From Chryseobacterium sp. KACC 21268 (GTDB lineage: Bacteria; Bacteroidota; Bacteroidia; Flavobacteriales; Weeksellaceae), in contig CP117875.1 in assembly GCA_028736075.1 (NCBI GenBank), forward strand, positions 3,410,001 to 3,474,000: DNA of 64,000 bases, read 5' to 3'. Below are positions 33,360 to 42,936 of this stretch, piece by piece (within the stretch, counting starts at the first letter, position 1; the number at the start of each line of letters is the position of its first letter). The notes beneath the pieces are model-generated. The model had not been told where the DNA came from, ran no database searches, and saw only the letters and a list, made by a program, of their open reading frames with translations. The translations under genes and the position numbers were made by a program.

Positions 33360-35939
33360 TTATTCAGTGATATCTTCGTCGAAAAGACTTCCGATGGTTC
33401 CGCCGTCGTCGTCCAGATCTTCATCTGATATTTCTTCTACCTCCGGTTCTTCTTCTATGATTTCGGGTGGTTCTGGAATGGTGATGTTGATATTTTTAAC
33501 TTTATCTCTAGTTAATTGATTTCCAATTGCTTTGATTCCTTTCACCGTAATAAACTCGTCTAAATCTACTGTTTCTGGATCTTTTTGTTTGTCTTTGATT
33601 TTTGGATAGACCAATTCTGCAATGGCACCAATTTCTGTCGTCACAAATTCCAAGAAGGATTTCGGGTTTTCGTTGCTGAAGAACGATTGAACATTTGGTG
33701 TAGCTTCCAGTAGGAAACGTTTTACGAAATATTTGTCCTTCTCGCCATCGAAATAAATACAGGTGATTGGCTGTTCTGGTTTCCATTTTTCGAGGATCAG
33801 ATATTCGTCATCGAAACGGTTCATCAAGTCGAATGAAACTAATTTTGCTTCGCCTTGGGAATTGATGGTCAAAATTCTGTCGTCGCCTTTGAAATTTCCG
33901 AGTAAAGTTCCTCGTCCATCAGCATTGAGACGTCTTACGGAATCATCGAACCAAATTTTTCTTGGTGCTAATGTGGAAACGCCTTCTTCTTTCAAATCGA
34001 CTTTTTTGACTGCATATTTTGTCACCAGATTTCCTTTGGAATCTCTTCCTTTGATGGCAATTTCTGAGAAATCAATATCAATTTTGTTTTTTCTGACTCT
34101 GGCATTTGGTTTCAATAGTACAGAAACGACTTCCGCTTCACCGTTTGGATTAGCAGAAAAATAGAGCATTTCTGAACCTTTTTTGTCAGACGCCAATTTG
34201 TAATCTGTGTTTCTGGTAACGCCAGTCACCGAGAAACGTTTCATATAATAAGGACCTTCGCGACCTTCACGATAGATGGAATTGTAAACCGTGCGCTTGT
34301 CGTTCTTTTTCCAAACAGCAACGTGGACGATATTTTTTCCGATGAAGGTTTTGCCTTCTACTTTTACGACCTTCATTGTTCCGTCTTTTTGGAAGGTGAT
34401 GATATCGTCTATATCAGAACAGTCGAACAGGAATTCGTCTTTTTTGAGTGAAGTTCCGATGAAACCTTCTTCGCGATTGACGTAGAATTTTTCGTTTGCA
34501 ACTGCTACTTTACTTGCATCGATCGTATCGAAAATCCTCAGTTCGGTTTTTCTTTCTTTTCCTTTTCCGTATTTCTTTTGGATATTGGTGTAATAATCGA
34601 TTGCATACACGATTAAGTTCTCCAAATGGTGCTTGACCTGCTCAATTTTTCCTTCTAATGCTAGAATATTTTCTTTAAATTTATCCAGGTCGAAACGTGA
34701 AATTCGCTTGATTCGGATTTCCGTCAATCTTAGAATATCTTCCTCTGTAACGGCTCTCAGCAAATGTTTGGTGTGCGGTTTCAAACCTTCATCGATTGTC
34801 GAGATCACATCTTCCCAAGATTTTACTTCCTCGATGTCGTGGTAAATTCTGTTCTCGATGAAGATTCTTTCCAATGAAGAAAAATGCCAGTTTTCCTGCA
34901 ACTCGTGAAGCTCGATTTCCAATTCCCTTTTCAATAGGGAAACCGTGTGGTCTGTGTTGTGCTTCAGAATATCCGAAACTGCGAGGAACATTGGTTTGTC
35001 GCCAACAATTACGCAGGCATTTGGCGAAATCGGAACTTCGCAATCTGTGAATGCGTAAAGTGCGTCAATCGTTTTGTCAGGCGAAACATCGGGATGAAGA
35101 TGGATATTGATCTCCACCAAATCGGACGTGTTGTCCTCAATTTTTTTGATTTTGATTTTCCCACGTTCATTAGCCTTAATGATACTGTCAATCAAATCGC
35201 CAGTGTTTTTGGAGAAAGGCAATTCTGTGATGGTAAGTGTGTGCTTGTCTTTTTGGGTGATTCTGGCTCTGGCTCGGATTTTTCCGCCACGTTTTCCGTC
35301 GTTGTAATTGGTAACATCCAACATTCCTTCCGTCAAGAAATCTGGAAACAATTCGAACTTTTTGCCTTTAAGATACAGAATGGAAGCTGTGATCAACTCA
35401 TTGAAATTATGAGGCATGATCTTCGTGGAAAGTCCAACGCCAATTCCTTCGACTCCTTGTGCTAGCAACAATGGAAATTTTACTGGAAGGTCGATCGGCT
35501 CGTTGTTTCTGCCATCATAAGATTTGGTCCAATGCGTGGTTTTTGGGTTGAAGACAACATCTAGCGCAAAAGGCGTCAATCTTGCCTCAATATATCTTGC
35601 CGCTGCCGCAGAATCTCCTGTATAAATATTTCCCCAGTTTCCCTGAGTGTCAATCAATAATTCCTTCTGCCCCAATTGCACCATTGCATCTGTGATAGAC
35701 GCATCGCCGTGTGGATGGTACTTCATCGTGTTTCCAACGACATTTGCCACTTTGTTGTAACGGCCATCTTCCAACTCACGCATCGAGTGCATAATCCTAC
35801 GCTGAACCGGCTTGAATCCATCAAAAATAGAAGGAATCGCACGATCCAAAATAACGTAGGACGCATAATCCAGAAACCAATCTTTATACAGCCCTGAAAC
35901 TTTTTTCAGGCTTTCCTCGTGATGTGTACTTTCTTCCAT
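33360..35939 (-). CDS. parC: DNA topoisomerase IV subunit A
   Basis: ParC is the DNA-breaking subunit of the type IIA topoisomerase that unlinks chromosomes. The 859-aa protein has the winged-helix active site with Tyr116 in AAAARYIEAR, the HPHGDASI quinolone-pocket loop at 76-82, the coiled-coil tower, and a C-terminal beta-pinwheel-type region with acidic tail (EEEPEVEEISDEDLDDDGG). At the position of GyrA Ser83 this protein has Ala80, with Asp84 at the GyrA Asp87 site. It is third in the unit parE-unknown-parC, with its start overlapping the stop of the unknown gene (TAATG). Confidence 0.95.
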   Translation of the reverse strand: MEESTHHEESLKKVSGLYKDWFLDYASYVILDRAIPSIFDGFKPVQRRIMHSMRELEDGRYNKVANVVGNTMKYHPHGDASITDAMVQLGQKELLIDTQGNWGNIYTGDSAAAARYIEARLTPFALDVVFNPKTTHWTKSYDGRNNEPIDLPVKFPLLLAQGVEGIGVGLSTKIMPHNFNELITASILYLKGKKFELFPDFLTEGMLDVTNYNDGKRGGKIRARARITQKDKHTLTITELPFSKNTGDLIDSIIKANERGKIKIKKIEDNTSDLVEINIHLHPDVSPDKTIDALYAFTDCEVPISPNACVIVGDKPMFLAVSDILKHNTDHTVSLLKRELEIELHELQENWHFSSLERIFIENRIYHDIEEVKSWEDVISTIDEGLKPHTKHLLRAVTEEDILRLTEIRIKRISRFDLDKFKENILALEGKIEQVKHHLENLIVYAIDYYTNIQKKYGKGKERKTELRIFDTIDASKVAVANEKFYVNREEGFIGTSLKKDEFLFDCSDIDDIITFQKDGTMKVVKVEGKTFIGKNIVHVAVWKKNDKRTVYNSIYREGREGPYYMKRFSVTGVTRNTDYKLASDKKGSEMLYFSANPNGEAEVVSVLLKPNARVRKNKIDIDFSEIAIKGRDSKGNLVTKYAVKKVDLKEEGVSTLAPRKIWFDDSVRRLNADGRGTLLGNFKGDDRILTINSQGEAKLVSFDLMNRFDDEYLILEKWKPEQPITCIYFDGEKDKYFVKRFLLEATPNVQSFFSNENPKSFLEFVTTEIGAIAELVYPKIKDKQKDPETVDLDEFITVKGIKAIGNQLTRDKVKNINITIPEPPEIIEEEPEVEEISDEDLDDDGGTIGSLFDEDITE

Positions 35940-36439
35940 TAATCTGTTGCTGTATTATCTTGGTCTTCGTTTTCCTTATTTAACTTCATTACTTTACTTA
36001 AAGAAAATTTGAGGTCTTTTATTTGTTTTTTGCTTAGAAAAGAAATATCATATTTCAAAATGAGAACATGACTTTTTTTGCTGGAAATATAGATATATAA
36101 CTTTTTAAAAACCAAAGCATTAACCACACTAAACTTGATCAATTTATACTTCGGAAACTCATCCTTCGCATTCTTCTTCGCAAAAATATAAAGGATATGG
36201 TTGTTCCTGAAATTTAGTGCTTCCCCATCACTATCATATTCGAAAATTGGTCTTCCCAGCCAGTACAGGAAAACGAAAAGTAAAGTTGGAACCAACAGTA
36301 GAACCCAGGCTTTCTTTCCAAAAATATCAAACTTGTTGATTTCTAGCACAAATGCAATAATGCCTAATATAAATATGATCCCAGCAAGCGAGTATATAAA
36401 ACTGTAAACTGGTGTTTTATTCCTATTACTCAGTCGCAT
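35939..36439 (-). CDS. Membrane protein of unknown function within the topoisomerase IV operon
   Basis: The 166-aa protein has two membrane helices (about residues 13-33 and 43-63, FIYSLAGIIFILGIIAFVL and VLLLVPTLLFVFLYW) and a cytoplasmic domain that looks like a bacterial PH-type domain (FEYDSDGEALNFRNNHILY, KKSHVLILKYD). No function is recognised. Its start follows the parE stop by one base and its stop overlaps the parC start (TAATG), so it is translated with both subunits. Confidence 0.75.
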   Translation of the reverse strand: MRLSNRNKTPVYSFIYSLAGIIFILGIIAFVLEINKFDIFGKKAWVLLLVPTLLFVFLYWLGRPIFEYDSDGEALNFRNNHILYIFAKKNAKDEFPKYKLIKFSVVNALVFKKLYIYISSKKSHVLILKYDISFLSKKQIKDLKFSLSKVMKLNKENEDQDNTATD

Positions 36440-36440
36440 A

Positions 36441-38318
36441 CTAAACTGTTTCTAAATTTTCTTTTTTGTCAATATCTCCTTCTTCTACCACCAAATTATC
36501 CAAAATAAAAAGTTGTCTATCTGGCGTGTTTTTGCCCATATAAAACTCCAGAATCTGTGCGATGGTTTGATCTTTTCCCAAAACCACCGGCTCCAATCTG
36601 ATATCTTTTCCAATGAAATGCTTGAACTCATCTGGCGAAATCTCCCCAAGTCCTTTGAATCGGGTGATTTCTGGATTTTTCCCTAATTCATTTAATGCTT
36701 TCAAACGTTCTGCATCGGAATAGCAATATCTTGTTTCTTTCTTATTTCTTACCCTGAATAAAGGCGTTTGTAAAATATAGAGATGTCCATTTTTAATCAA
36801 ATCCGGGAAGAATTGCAGGAAAAATGTGATCATCAATAATCTGATGTGCATCCCATCCACATCGGCATCTGTAGCAATGATGACGTGATTGTATCTCAAA
36901 TCCTCCAAGCTTTCTTCAATGTTGAGCGCGGCTTGCAAAAGATTGAATTCCTCATTCTCGTAAACGACTTTTTTCGTCAACCCGTAACAGTTCAAAGGTT
37001 TTCCTTTCAATGAGAAGACAGCCTGTGTTTCCACATCTCTGGACTTTGTGATAGAGCCGGAAGCCGAATCTCCCTCGGTAATGAAAATCATTGTTTCAGA
37101 TTTCCGTGTTGCTTTTTGATCGTTATAATGATGGCGGCAATCTCTCAGTTTTTTGTTGTGAAGAGAAACCTTTTTAGCTCTCTCTCTTGCTAATTTCTGA
37201 ATTCCGGAAAGTTCTTTTCTTTCTCTCTCCGAGATCATAATTTTTCTCAGAATTGCTTCCGCCGTTTCGGGATTTCTGTGAAGATAATTGTCCAGTTTGT
37301 TTTTAAGCGAATCTATGATGAAGGTTCGAACCGTCATTCCGCCGGGTTCGATCTCATTTGAACCTAATTTTGTTTTGGTTTGAGATTCGAAAACAGGTTC
37401 GATAACTTTTATAGAAACTGCTGCAATGATTGACTTTCGAATATCTGCCGCTTCAAAACTTTTATTATAAAATTCACGAATAGTCTTTACAAAGGCTTCA
37501 CGAAATGCATTGAGGTGTGTTCCACCTTGCGTCGTATTTTGTCCATTAACGAAAGAAAAATAAGTCTCAGTTTGAGATTTGTCGGAATGCGTAATTGCAA
37601 CTTCGATGTCTTCTTCCTTCAAGTGGATGATCGGATAAAGAATCTCGCTTTCCAACTCCTCTTCCAAAAGATCTTTCAATCCATTTTCGGAATAGAATTT
37701 TTCACCATTGAAGAGAATCGTCAAACCAGGATTCAGATAAGCGTAATTACGAAGCATTCTTTCAACGTATTCTTTGCGGAATTTGAAATTGATGAAAATT
37801 TCCTCATCTGGAACGAAGCTAATCTCGGTTCCATTTCTGTCGGATGAATCGGCTTCGGGATAATCGATCTTGATAATACCTTTAGAGAATTCCGCCATTT
37901 TCACGCGGTTTTCCCTTACAGATTTCACGCGGAAAAATCCTGACAATGCATTCACCGCTTTCGTACCAACACCATTCAGACCAACTGATTTCTTAAAAGC
38001 TTTGCTGTCATATTTTCCACCGGTATTCATTTTGGATACGGCGTCCACCACTTTCCCCAAAGGAATTCCACGACCATAATCGCGAATGGTAACCTTGCCT
38101 TCATCCACTTTGATCTCGATGCGTTTTCCGGCTTTCATCACGAACTCATCGATGGAGTTGTCTATGATCTCTTTGAGGAGAATGTAGATCCCGTCGTCCG
38201 CAGAAGAACCGTCACCCAGTTTTCCAATGTACATCCCAGGACGTAGCCTGATATGCTCTTGCCAATCGAGGGTTCTGATATTATCTTCGGAATAGTTTAC
38301 AGGATTGATTTCGCTCAT
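36441..38318 (-). CDS. parE: DNA topoisomerase IV subunit B
   Basis: ParE is the ATPase subunit of topoisomerase IV. The 625-aa protein has a GHKL ATPase domain ([18 protein letters not shown] with the catalytic Glu-Asn region, [10 protein letters not shown], and [14 protein letters not shown]), a transducer domain, and a Toprim domain (EGDSASGS and [11 protein letters not shown]) with metal-binding residues. A likely promoter lies at 38375-38368 on the minus strand (TAAATTTG). The gene leads a three-gene unit. Confidence 0.96.
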   Translation of the reverse strand: MSEINPVNYSEDNIRTLDWQEHIRLRPGMYIGKLGDGSSADDGIYILLKEIIDNSIDEFVMKAGKRIEIKVDEGKVTIRDYGRGIPLGKVVDAVSKMNTGGKYDSKAFKKSVGLNGVGTKAVNALSGFFRVKSVRENRVKMAEFSKGIIKIDYPEADSSDRNGTEISFVPDEEIFINFKFRKEYVERMLRNYAYLNPGLTILFNGEKFYSENGLKDLLEEELESEILYPIIHLKEEDIEVAITHSDKSQTETYFSFVNGQNTTQGGTHLNAFREAFVKTIREFYNKSFEAADIRKSIIAAVSIKVIEPVFESQTKTKLGSNEIEPGGMTVRTFIIDSLKNKLDNYLHRNPETAEAILRKIMISERERKELSGIQKLARERAKKVSLHNKKLRDCRHHYNDQKATRKSETMIFITEGDSASGSITKSRDVETQAVFSLKGKPLNCYGLTKKVVYENEEFNLLQAALNIEESLEDLRYNHVIIATDADVDGMHIRLLMITFFLQFFPDLIKNGHLYILQTPLFRVRNKKETRYCYSDAERLKALNELGKNPEITRFKGLGEISPDEFKHFIGKDIRLEPVVLGKDQTIAQILEFYMGKNTPDRQLFILDNLVVEEGDIDKKENLETV

Positions 38319-38441
38319 ATATTTTGATTTCTAAAAACGTTGAAACCGTAAAAGAATCGGTAACTCACAAATTTAACGAAATGAAATTTAATTTGAAAGT
38401 TTTGAGAAATTAATTTTAATAGGCATCTGATTTTTTTCAAC

Positions 38442-38470
38442 AAAAAAGCCAGACGATGATCTGACTTTCA
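38442..38470 (-). terminator. Terminator of T9SS gene at 38496
   Basis: AAGTCAGA-TCATCG-TCTGGCTT (one G-T pair) followed by six T residues on the minus strand. Confidence 0.7.
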
Positions 38471-38495
38471 TTTTTCATTAATAAAATTTTTGAAA

Positions 38496-39293
38496 TTACT
38501 TCTTAATTACTTTCTTTGAAATAATTTCCGAACCAGAATGAACATTAAGAATATATTGACCTGCAGGCAATCTTCTAATATCCGCTTCAGTGGATTGAGT
38601 TTCCAAAACCATTTTACCGGAAACATCATACAACCTGATTTTCTGAATATTATCTACACCTTTTATTTTAATAAAATCAGAACTTGGATTTGGATAAACC
38701 TGAAGATTAGATTTGTCAAAATCTGAAACCGCCAACGTTTCTGTTTCCAAAACCTGAATGTTATCGATGATCAAAACCAAAAGATCAGTACAGTCATAAT
38801 GCCTGAAAACCACTTGAACATCTTGACCTGCAAACTCGGAAATATCTACAGTCACGTGCTTGGCCTCGTCCATATATCCTGCATCCAAAGTCTCTTCAAA
38901 AACTGCAGTTTCTGTTCCTGTAAAAGTAGAATTGGCTGGAATCACATAAACAGCGTAATGCTCTTGAAAAACAGCATCATCAAAAGCACCAACATCAAAT
39001 TTCAAATTTAATTTTTTTCCAGAATTGTTAGGCAAAGTAATGACTGGACTTGTCAAAGTATTATCCGGCGTGAAAGCTTCAAAATACCAAGACCAAGAAG
39101 TTGCATAATATCCCGTGAAAGCATCGACGGAACTATTATCAAACTCCCATTTTTGACTATCGCCATCGCGATCTGTATTGATCCAGGAATTTCTTCCCAT
39201 CTCCGTTTCAAAATCTTCACTGAAAATAACTGTTTGCGCTGATGTAGTTAAACTCGCCATTAATAAAGAAGAAAGTAGTAATTTTTTAAGCAT
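38496..39293 (-). CDS. T9SS-sorted protein with choice-of-anchor J-like domain
   Basis: The 265-aa protein has a signal peptide (MLKKLLLSSLLMASLTTSAQ), a domain resembling the choice-of-anchor J/MAM-like jelly roll (FSEDFETEMGRNSWINTDRD; TSPVITLPNNSGKKLNLKFD; FRHYDCTDLLVLIIDNIQV) and a T9SS type A C-terminus (VYPNPSSDFIKI, LYDVSGKMV, RLPAGQYILNV, ending KKVIKK). It is expected at the cell surface as an adhesin or binding protein. Ligand unknown. It is monocistronic. Confidence 0.87.
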   Translation of the reverse strand: MLKKLLLSSLLMASLTTSAQTVIFSEDFETEMGRNSWINTDRDGDSQKWEFDNSSVDAFTGYYATSWSWYFEAFTPDNTLTSPVITLPNNSGKKLNLKFDVGAFDDAVFQEHYAVYVIPANSTFTGTETAVFEETLDAGYMDEAKHVTVDISEFAGQDVQVVFRHYDCTDLLVLIIDNIQVLETETLAVSDFDKSNLQVYPNPSSDFIKIKGVDNIQKIRLYDVSGKMVLETQSTEADIRRLPAGQYILNVHSGSEIISKKVIKK

Positions 39294-39325
39294 AATCTTT
39301 TATTTTAAATTTTTCTAAAATTAAA

Positions 39326-39354
39326 CAAAAAACGCTTCCATTACTGAAAGCGTC
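39326..39354 (-). terminator. Terminator of ychF-side (upstream of T9SS gene)
   Basis: On the minus strand ACGCTTTC-AGTAAT-GGAAGCGT is followed by six T residues, about 25 nt after the ychF stop. Confidence 0.7.
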
Positions 39355-39379
39355 CTTATATTATTTTGAAATGTCTTTA

Positions 39380-40471
39380 TTAAACATTAAATCTGAAATG
39401 CATAATATCACCGTCCTGAACAACGTATTCTTTACCTTCAACCGATAATTTTCCAGCTTCTTTCACTTTAGCTTCGGAACCGTAATTCATATAATCGTTG
39501 TACTTGATCACTTCTGCGCGGATAAATCCTTTTTCGAAATCTGTGTGAATTACACCAGCTGCTTGAGGCGCCGTCCAACCCTGACCAATTGTCCAAGCTC
39601 TAACTTCTTTGACACCAGCTGTGAAATAAGTCTGCAATTTCAAAAGATCGTAAGCTTTTCTGATCAATCTGTTCACGCCCGGCTCTTCCAAGCCAAGTTC
39701 TTCCAAAAACATTTGTCTCTCTTCAAAAGTCTCCAATTCATTGATGTCAGCTTCGATTTGCGCTGCCAAAACAACAACTTCTGAGTTTTCGGATGCGGCC
39801 ATCGCTTCGATTTTTGCAATCCATTCGTTTCCGTTTTTGATGGAATTTTCGTCCACGTTACAAACGTACAAAACAGGTTTTTTGGTCAGCAACTGCACAT
39901 CTTCGATCACTGTTTTTGTGAAGTCATCGAAAGGAAATTCTCTCGCATTTTTCCCATCTTCCACAAATTTTTGAAGATTTAGCAAAGTCTCATAAGTCAA
40001 GACATCTTCTTTTTTTCCTGATTTGATGAACTTCTTGGCTTTGTCAACAGCTTTTCCAAGTGTTTCCAAATCTTTCAGCTGAAGTTCGATATCAATAATT
40101 TCTTTATCTCTGATTGGATCTACAGAACCTTCCACGTGGATGATGTTTCCGTTGTCAAAACATCTTAGAACGTGAATAATTGCTTCACACTCGCGGATAT
40201 TCGCCAAAAATTGATTACCCAATCCTTCGCCTTTGCTCGCACCTTTCACCAATCCAGCAATGTCCACAATTTCTACAACCGCAGGCAACACGCGCTCTGG
40301 ATTTACGATTTTCTCCAGCTCAAAAAGTCTGGTGTCTGGAACGGAAACAGTTCCAAGATTCGGTTCTATGGTACAGAACGGATAGTTTGCAGATTGTGCT
40401 TTTGCGTTGCTAAGACAATTAAAAAGGGTTGATTTTCCTACATTCGGAAGACCTACGATTCCACATTTCAT
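39380..40471 (-). CDS. ychF: Ribosome-binding ATPase YchF
   Basis: YchF (Ola1 family) is a P-loop protein of the Obg group that hydrolyses ATP and binds ribosomes; it responds to oxidative stress. The 363-aa protein has G1 GLPNVGKST, the ANYPFCTIEPN switch region, DIAGLVKGASKGEGLGNQFL (G3), and a C-terminal TGS domain (LQTYFTAGVKEVRAWTI, ending DGDIMHFRFNV). The G4 element is NVDE, not NKxD, as expected for an ATP-binding member. Upstream is a perfect hairpin at 40491-40532. Confidence 0.96.
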   Translation of the reverse strand: MKCGIVGLPNVGKSTLFNCLSNAKAQSANYPFCTIEPNLGTVSVPDTRLFELEKIVNPERVLPAVVEIVDIAGLVKGASKGEGLGNQFLANIRECEAIIHVLRCFDNGNIIHVEGSVDPIRDKEIIDIELQLKDLETLGKAVDKAKKFIKSGKKEDVLTYETLLNLQKFVEDGKNAREFPFDDFTKTVIEDVQLLTKKPVLYVCNVDENSIKNGNEWIAKIEAMAASENSEVVVLAAQIEADINELETFEERQMFLEELGLEEPGVNRLIRKAYDLLKLQTYFTAGVKEVRAWTIGQGWTAPQAAGVIHTDFEKGFIRAEVIKYNDYMNYGSEAKVKEAGKLSVEGKEYVVQDGDIMHFRFNV

Positions 40472-40490
40472 AATTCTTTGTTTATGGTTT

Positions 40491-40532
40491 AATGTTCAAG
40501 GTTTAAACTTTGAATTTTAAACCTTGAACATT
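40491..40532. repeat. Perfect 17-bp inverted repeat upstream of ychF
   Basis: AATGTTCAAGGTTTAAA (40491-40507) and TTTAAACCTTGAACATT (40516-40532) pair completely across an 8-nt loop. A related string (TGAACATTAAA) occurs at 30100-30110. Confidence 0.85.
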
Positions 40533-40618
40533 GAATTTTAAGTTTGCAAATATACTGATTTTTGCGTTTGAATTTTCTACTTTTACAATCTTAATTAAGA
40601 TCAGGAAACGAATCCAAA

Positions 40619-40915
40619 ATGGCCAGAAAAAAACGCGAATATCAATCTTCAGAACTTGTGAATTCCTTTGCGAGAATCTATGGTTTTGAGGATAAATTGA
40701 AAGCTTTTGAGATCAAGGATTTTCTGGAGGATTATCTTTCTAATGATCTTTATGCCGAAATCGTGAGCGTGAATCTAAAAGAACAAATCTTGATCATCAG
40801 AATAAAATCGCCGCTTTTGAAGAACGATTTCCGATTGAGAAAAACTTTTTTCCTTAAAAAATTCCGGGAGGTCTTGAAAGATGAAAATTTGATTAATGAT
40901 CTCCTGATCCTGTAG
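40619..40915 (+). CDS. Small DUF721/DciA-like protein
   Basis: This 98-aa protein is basic at its start (MARKKREYQSSELVNSFARIYGF) and ends in a pattern seen in short Bacteroidota DUF721 proteins (IVSVNLKEQILIIRIKSPLLKNDF, LRKTFFLKKFREVL). DUF721 proteins are related to the DciA helicase loader, but membership here is a judgement from pattern and size. Its last 23 bases overlap the 3' end of the convergent Gcr-like gene. Confidence 0.6.
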   Translation: MARKKREYQSSELVNSFARIYGFEDKLKAFEIKDFLEDYLSNDLYAEIVSVNLKEQILIIRIKSPLLKNDFRLRKTFFLKKFREVLKDENLINDLLIL

Positions 40916-42920
40916 TAATTTCGTCTATCATTCGCTTGCTTCCCGCATCAAGCCTTGACTTTAATGGAAAGAAAAAACGGAATGGATTTCTTATAAAATA
41001 TCTGAAAATTTCGCTGAAAATTTCTCGTGCCTCCTTCATCTCTACTTTTCTGGAACGGAATGCCAATAACATCGACAGTCCAAAACTAACAGCAAAATTG
41101 AAGAATCCGATGACAAAAACAGTAATGAACGAAATCCAAAAAGCGTAGGACGAGATCACAAAATCTTTTCCATAAAGCCCTAAAGCAAAGTTACCAGCAG
41201 CGAACGTAATGTGACGGATATCGAGATCTAATCCTAAGAAAAGGCCAATCGGCGCAGTTGCCCCAAGAAATACCCCGAACCAGAAATTGGAAACAATTCC
41301 CGCCCAATTTTTAGAATAGTACATTGATAATCTTTTTGCGATGCTTTGACCGAAAAAATAATTTATGAATGGATTTTTTGCGATCCTTTTAGGAATCTGG
41401 AAAAACACAGCATTATTACTAATATTTCCGGAAATAACGCCTGAAATAAAAAGAAAAACACCGGCAATACAAGCGTGCAAAATAGCTTTGGACTGAAACG
41501 GATCCAAATCGTAAAGCAATTTATTAGACTTATCAAAAGCAAAATTTTGTTTGAAAAGAATTTCCAGTCCATAGATGATGATCAATGACACCGGAAACGA
41601 AAGCAAAACATTCCCCACAAATGCAATAAACTGAGACCTGAACAGCTGAGAAACAACGTGCGCAAACTCTATGTAGGTGTTTCTGCTATTTCCGTCGGAT
41701 AGTACTTTTGCCATTGTCGCAGCTGTCATTGCGGGCTGCTTGGTGGCCAACGTAAAATTCATCAGGTAAATCATCACAAAACCCATTGCATAATTCATTG
41801 AAAACAAAAATGCATGCGCAAAATCACTGGCTGGAATGTAACTGTAAAGCATTTTCAGAACACAAAGTGCTCCAACGATAACACCACCGCCAGACGCTTT
41901 CCAAAACATCTTCATATAAGCTTTGAGCGTGGAAGTGATGTAATGTGTTCCTGTCTCCGCAGTATGATTGGTAATCAGGTGCGACATCAGTCTTGTGCTG
42001 TCAGACACGAGATCGCGGAGATTATTCTTGTGAGATTTATACTGTAAAATATTAAAAAACAACTGCTTTGAATTGATCAAATAATCACGGTCGTCATCGA
42101 TCACAAACAATTTTATAATGTCAGACATCCTGTTCAGCTGTTGTCTGATCTTCAGTAACGACTGATTGGTCTTGCTGGAAATTCCGTACTTGGAGGAATT
42201 TTTGAATGCGATGTTCACGAACTCCAAGCACTGTTCCATATAGATCTTGGTCTGTTTGTAAACCTCATCTGTTGAAGTGAATTTGAAATCCGGATTTTGA
42301 TTGAAGTCAGCATTGATGATGTCCAGTTCATTTTGTAAGGCCAAAAAAGGATTGTCAAAATTACGGTACTCTGGCGCCATCTTCACCACATCTACGTCCA
42401 GTGCATTTCCGATAACGCGCCAGGCCAAGATATTGAGAGAAAATAAAAGTTCTTTTTTAACGTGTGGATTGCTGATAAATTTATCAATCTTCAACAATTG
42501 AAAAAGTTCATCCAACTTATCTTCCGGCGAATTTTGGAAAAACTGAAGATCTTTCTTCGGCGTTACCAAAACATTGTCCACCAAGTACCAAATAGTGTTT
42601 TCGTTTTCAATTGGCGGTAAGACTTTATTGAGAATTCTTTTTTTAAACTCAGGGTAGAAAGCATTTTCTGATAAGATATCAGCTTCCGTCAGTGATAAAT
42701 TGAATGGCTTATCCTGAAAAATATTATGAATGTAAAAAGTAAGATTATCCTTTATCGTAACATTATCTTTGAGATACGCTGTAAAAACGCCTAGCTCTTC
42801 CCGCTTGAGGCTTGTGATAATTTCGGATAAAGGCTGTAAAGACAAAGTCTCATTTCTCTCGCTGAAATAATTCTTTAAAATAGTACTGAAACTGTCTTTT
42901 CTAATTAATCTAATTGGCAT
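40893..42920 (-). CDS. Gcr-type 'site-specific recombinase' family membrane protein
   Basis: The 675-aa protein resembles the family annotated as site-specific recombinase (SpecificRecomb, gonococcal Gcr type). A soluble N-terminal half (about 1-330), containing the LMSHLITNHTAETGTHY signature, precedes a C-terminal half with six or more membrane helices (GGGVIVGALCVLKMLY, FSMNYAMGFVMIYLMNF with ATKQPAMTAATMA, and others). No tyrosine- or serine-recombinase motif is visible, so the family name is probably misleading; it looks like a membrane protein. Its true function is not known. Confidence 0.75.
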   Translation of the reverse strand: MPIRLIRKDSFSTILKNYFSERNETLSLQPLSEIITSLKREELGVFTAYLKDNVTIKDNLTFYIHNIFQDKPFNLSLTEADILSENAFYPEFKKRILNKVLPPIENENTIWYLVDNVLVTPKKDLQFFQNSPEDKLDELFQLLKIDKFISNPHVKKELLFSLNILAWRVIGNALDVDVVKMAPEYRNFDNPFLALQNELDIINADFNQNPDFKFTSTDEVYKQTKIYMEQCLEFVNIAFKNSSKYGISSKTNQSLLKIRQQLNRMSDIIKLFVIDDDRDYLINSKQLFFNILQYKSHKNNLRDLVSDSTRLMSHLITNHTAETGTHYITSTLKAYMKMFWKASGGGVIVGALCVLKMLYSYIPASDFAHAFLFSMNYAMGFVMIYLMNFTLATKQPAMTAATMAKVLSDGNSRNTYIEFAHVVSQLFRSQFIAFVGNVLLSFPVSLIIIYGLEILFKQNFAFDKSNKLLYDLDPFQSKAILHACIAGVFLFISGVISGNISNNAVFFQIPKRIAKNPFINYFFGQSIAKRLSMYYSKNWAGIVSNFWFGVFLGATAPIGLFLGLDLDIRHITFAAGNFALGLYGKDFVISSYAFWISFITVFVIGFFNFAVSFGLSMLLAFRSRKVEMKEAREIFSEIFRYFIRNPFRFFFPLKSRLDAGSKRMIDEITTGSGDH

Positions 42921-42936
42921 CTTAGCACAAAAGTAA

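Noticed and set aside
40893-42920. Integrase or recombinase marking a mobile island
   Set aside because: No tyrosine or serine recombinase motif was visible and the neighbours are housekeeping genes.
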